Source: Pseudonocardiales bacterium
GTDB taxonomy: Bacteria > Actinomycetota > Actinomycetes > Mycobacteriales > Jatrophihabitantaceae
Assembly (NCBI GenBank): GCA_025465405.1
Contig: JAODNL010000101.1
Coordinates: forward strand, 1 to 6,105
DNA: 6,105 nucleotides
Reading direction: 5' to 3'
In this document: positions 4,942 through 6,105 of the stretch, piece after piece
Layout of the letters: every line of letters begins with the position of its first letter
Position numbering within the stretch: the first letter of the stretch is position 1
The notes under the pieces: model-generated
Databases searched by the model: none
Seen by the model: the letters and a program-made list of their open reading frames with translations, nothing else
Told to the model about the DNA's origin: nothing
Made by a program: the position numbers and the translations under genes

Positions 4942-5700
4942 TCAGATCCAGAACTCCGCGGCCGGCAGAGCGATCTCGACCGCACCGTGAAAGGTGGCGG
5001 CGGCTTCGTCGGCGGCGAGCTGCCGCGATCCCCACGGGGGCACGTGCGTGACGATCAGCCGATCGACGCCGGCCCGGTCGGCGTGCTCGCCGGCCTGCTT
5101 GCCCGTGAGGTGAAGGTCCGGGATGGGCTCCTCGTCCGGCCCGATCGAAGCCTCGCACAGCAGCACGTCGGCGCCGTGGGCGAGCGAGACGAGCGCGTCG
5201 GACTCCCCCGTGTCCGCGGAGTAGACCAGGGTGCGATCGCCACACGTGATGCGCACCGCGCTCGTCGGGACCGGATGGTTCATCGGCGCGAACGACAGCG
5301 CGAACGGGCCGAGCTCGCCGCTGGCCGGGGTGGAGAAGCCGAACAGCTCGTGCAGCCCCAGCTTGCGGACGAACGGGTCGTAGGCGGCCTCGAGGCGGTC
5401 GCGGGTGCCGGACGGACCGATCAAGGGGATCCGTCCCTCGGGGCCGCTCACCCGGTACCGCGAAGCGCCGTAGCGCAGCGCCACGATGTAGGCGGTCAGG
5501 TCGATGCAGTGGTCGGCGTGCAGGTGGGTGACGATGATCGCGTCCACCTCGGCCGGGTTGACGTAGCGCTGCAGCGCCCCGAACGCGCCGTGGCCCAGGT
5601 CGAGCACCAGCCGGTAGCCCTCCGCCTCGATCAGGTACCCCGACGCCGGTGAGTCGGGTCCCGGCATGCTGCCGGAGCAGCCGAGGACGGTCAGCTTCAC
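4942..5700 (-). CDS. MBL-fold metallo-hydrolase, Rv1339-like (tRNase Z / cyclic-nucleotide PDE type)
   Basis: The 252-residue product has the metallo-beta-lactamase signature THLHADH (58-64) and further metal-ligand positions: NHPVP (H142), SADTGE (D163), CEAS (E183), DLHLTGKQAGEHA (H197) and VTHVPPW (H219). The SADTG and HLTGKQAGEHA segments place it near the tRNase Z and class II-like phosphodiesterase branch rather than true beta-lactamases. Its place after murI and near rph/rdgB matches mycobacterial Rv1339, reported to lower cAMP as a phosphodiesterase. A 3',5'-cyclic-nucleotide phosphodiesterase role is therefore likely but not proven; RNA processing is an alternative. No signal peptide is seen. 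GTG 5700 was chosen for its GGAGG six bases upstream and the GTGA overlap with the murI stop; the longer upstream frame is a murI shadow. Confidence 0.93.
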   Translation of the reverse strand: MKLTVLGCSGSMPGPDSPASGYLIEAEGYRLVLDLGHGAFGALQRYVNPAEVDAIIVTHLHADHCIDLTAYIVALRYGASRYRVSGPEGRIPLIGPSGTRDRLEAAYDPFVRKLGLHELFGFSTPASGELGPFALSFAPMNHPVPTSAVRITCGDRTLVYSADTGESDALVSLAHGADVLLCEASIGPDEEPIPDLHLTGKQAGEHADRAGVDRLIVTHVPPWGSRQLAADEAAATFHGAVEIALPAAEFWI

Positions 5701-6105
5701 GCGGCACCTCCGAACGCGGGGACGACCGCGGCGACGTCGGGCCCGAGGAACCGGTGGCTCAGCCGCACGAACGTCTCCGACGGGCCGGTCGTCCGGAAGA
5801 CGTGCCGCGGCTCGGGGGAATCGTCCGGGCGCAGCAGATCGGCCGACGTCAGCACGCGGTACACATCCTTGGCGGTCTCCTCGGCGCTCGAGACCAGCGT
5901 GACGGTGTCGCCCATGACGACAGACAGTAGGCCGGTCAGCAACGGGTAGTGCGTGCAACCGAGTACGAGCGTGTCCACCCCGGCCGCATTGAGCGGCGCC
6001 AGGTACGACTCGGCCAGTCCGAGCAGCTGCCGGCCGCTGGTGACCCCGCGCTCGACGAACTCGGCGAGCCGCGGGCAGGCCGCGCTCGTCACCTCGATGC
6101 CCCGG
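5697..6105 (-). CDS. murI: Glutamate racemase, C-terminal half (cut by the window edge)
   Basis: MurI interconverts L- and D-glutamate, supplying D-Glu for peptidoglycan precursors in the cytosol. Only the last 135 or so residues are present, about half of the usual 260-280. The frame is open to the right edge, beginning RGIEVTSAACPRLAEFVERG. The decisive motif is LVLGCTHYPLL (codons around 5957-5934), which carries the second catalytic cysteine with its Thr-His partners. The first catalytic cysteine, in the N-terminal half, lies outside the window. DTVTLVSSAEETAKDV downstream is the family's C-terminal block, and the tail VAAVVPAFGGAA ends at a TGA overlapping the next gene's GTG. It is the first visible gene of murI-MBL-TMEM175. 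Confidence 0.96.
   Translation of the reverse strand, partial: RGIEVTSAACPRLAEFVERGVTSGRQLLGLAESYLAPLNAAGVDTLVLGCTHYPLLTGLLSVVMGDTVTLVSSAEETAKDVYRVLTSADLLRPDDSPEPRHVFRTTGPSETFVRLSHRFLGPDVAAVVPAFGGAA
5706..5711 (-). promoter_or_regulatory. Ribosome-binding site of the MBL hydrolase inside murI
   Basis: The minus strand reads GGAGGT here, five bases before the GTG at 5700-5698 and within the last murI codons. It fixes the start and supports coupled translation. Confidence 0.7.

Noticed and set aside
4754..5707. Minus-strand Arg/Pro-rich frame overlapping the MBL hydrolase and the TMEM175-type gene
   Set aside because: Shifted-frame shadow of two genes with clear motifs; composition typical of out-of-frame GC-rich DNA.
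5701..5958. N-terminal extension of the MBL hydrolase to an ATG at 5958
   Set aside because: The 86 extra residues are a shadow of murI. The GTG at 5700 has a strong ribosome-binding site and the typical fold start VKLTVLGCSGS.

Overview
The window is GC-rich bacterial DNA and almost certainly comes from an actinobacterium. It encodes an Lsr2 nucleoid protein, a lineage marker of Actinobacteria. It also carries murI, a tRNase Z-like metallo-hydrolase, rph and rdgB on one strand and in the order known from mycobacteria (Rv1338-Rv1339-Rv1340-Rv1341). GTG starts with 4-base stop/start overlaps and a probable leaderless promoter fit this. Genus cannot be told from the sequence.

Layout. At the left edge (minus strand) are the possible first codons of an unidentified gene, preceded by a small secreted acidic, Ser/Thr-rich protein with EPGDD repeats (40-552). 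Bases 553-1106 hold no confident gene. They contain a doubtful CPWC-motif ORF, a four-copy tandem repeat with a 22-23 bp period, and a good promoter for lsr2 (1107-1610, plus). lsr2 converges on a minus-strand operon, and a symmetric hairpin (1622-1675) between them looks like a shared terminator. The minus operon reads rph (3734-3012), rdgB (3015-2413), PIG-L deacetylase (2413-1688), with stop/start overlaps at both junctions. A YjbQ/UPF0047 gene (3805-4212, plus) diverges from rph across 70 bases. The right part is another minus-strand operon: the C-terminal half of murI (runs off the right edge), the metallo-hydrolase (5700-4942) and a TMEM175-type membrane protein (about 4940-4311).

Function. 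This is a mostly housekeeping block: cell-wall precursor supply (MurI, D-glutamate), tRNA 3'-end processing (RNase PH), nucleotide-pool cleaning (RdgB), a probable cyclic-nucleotide or RNA hydrolase (the Rv1339-like protein) and chromosome organisation (Lsr2). The less ordinary points are the histone-H1-like tail on Lsr2, the repeat array just upstream of the lsr2 promoter, and the separation of the usual murI-MBL-rph-rdgB series by a membrane-protein gene and an opposite-strand YjbQ gene. I see no CRISPR array, tRNA, rRNA, insertion sequence or defence system, and no convincing new multi-gene system.
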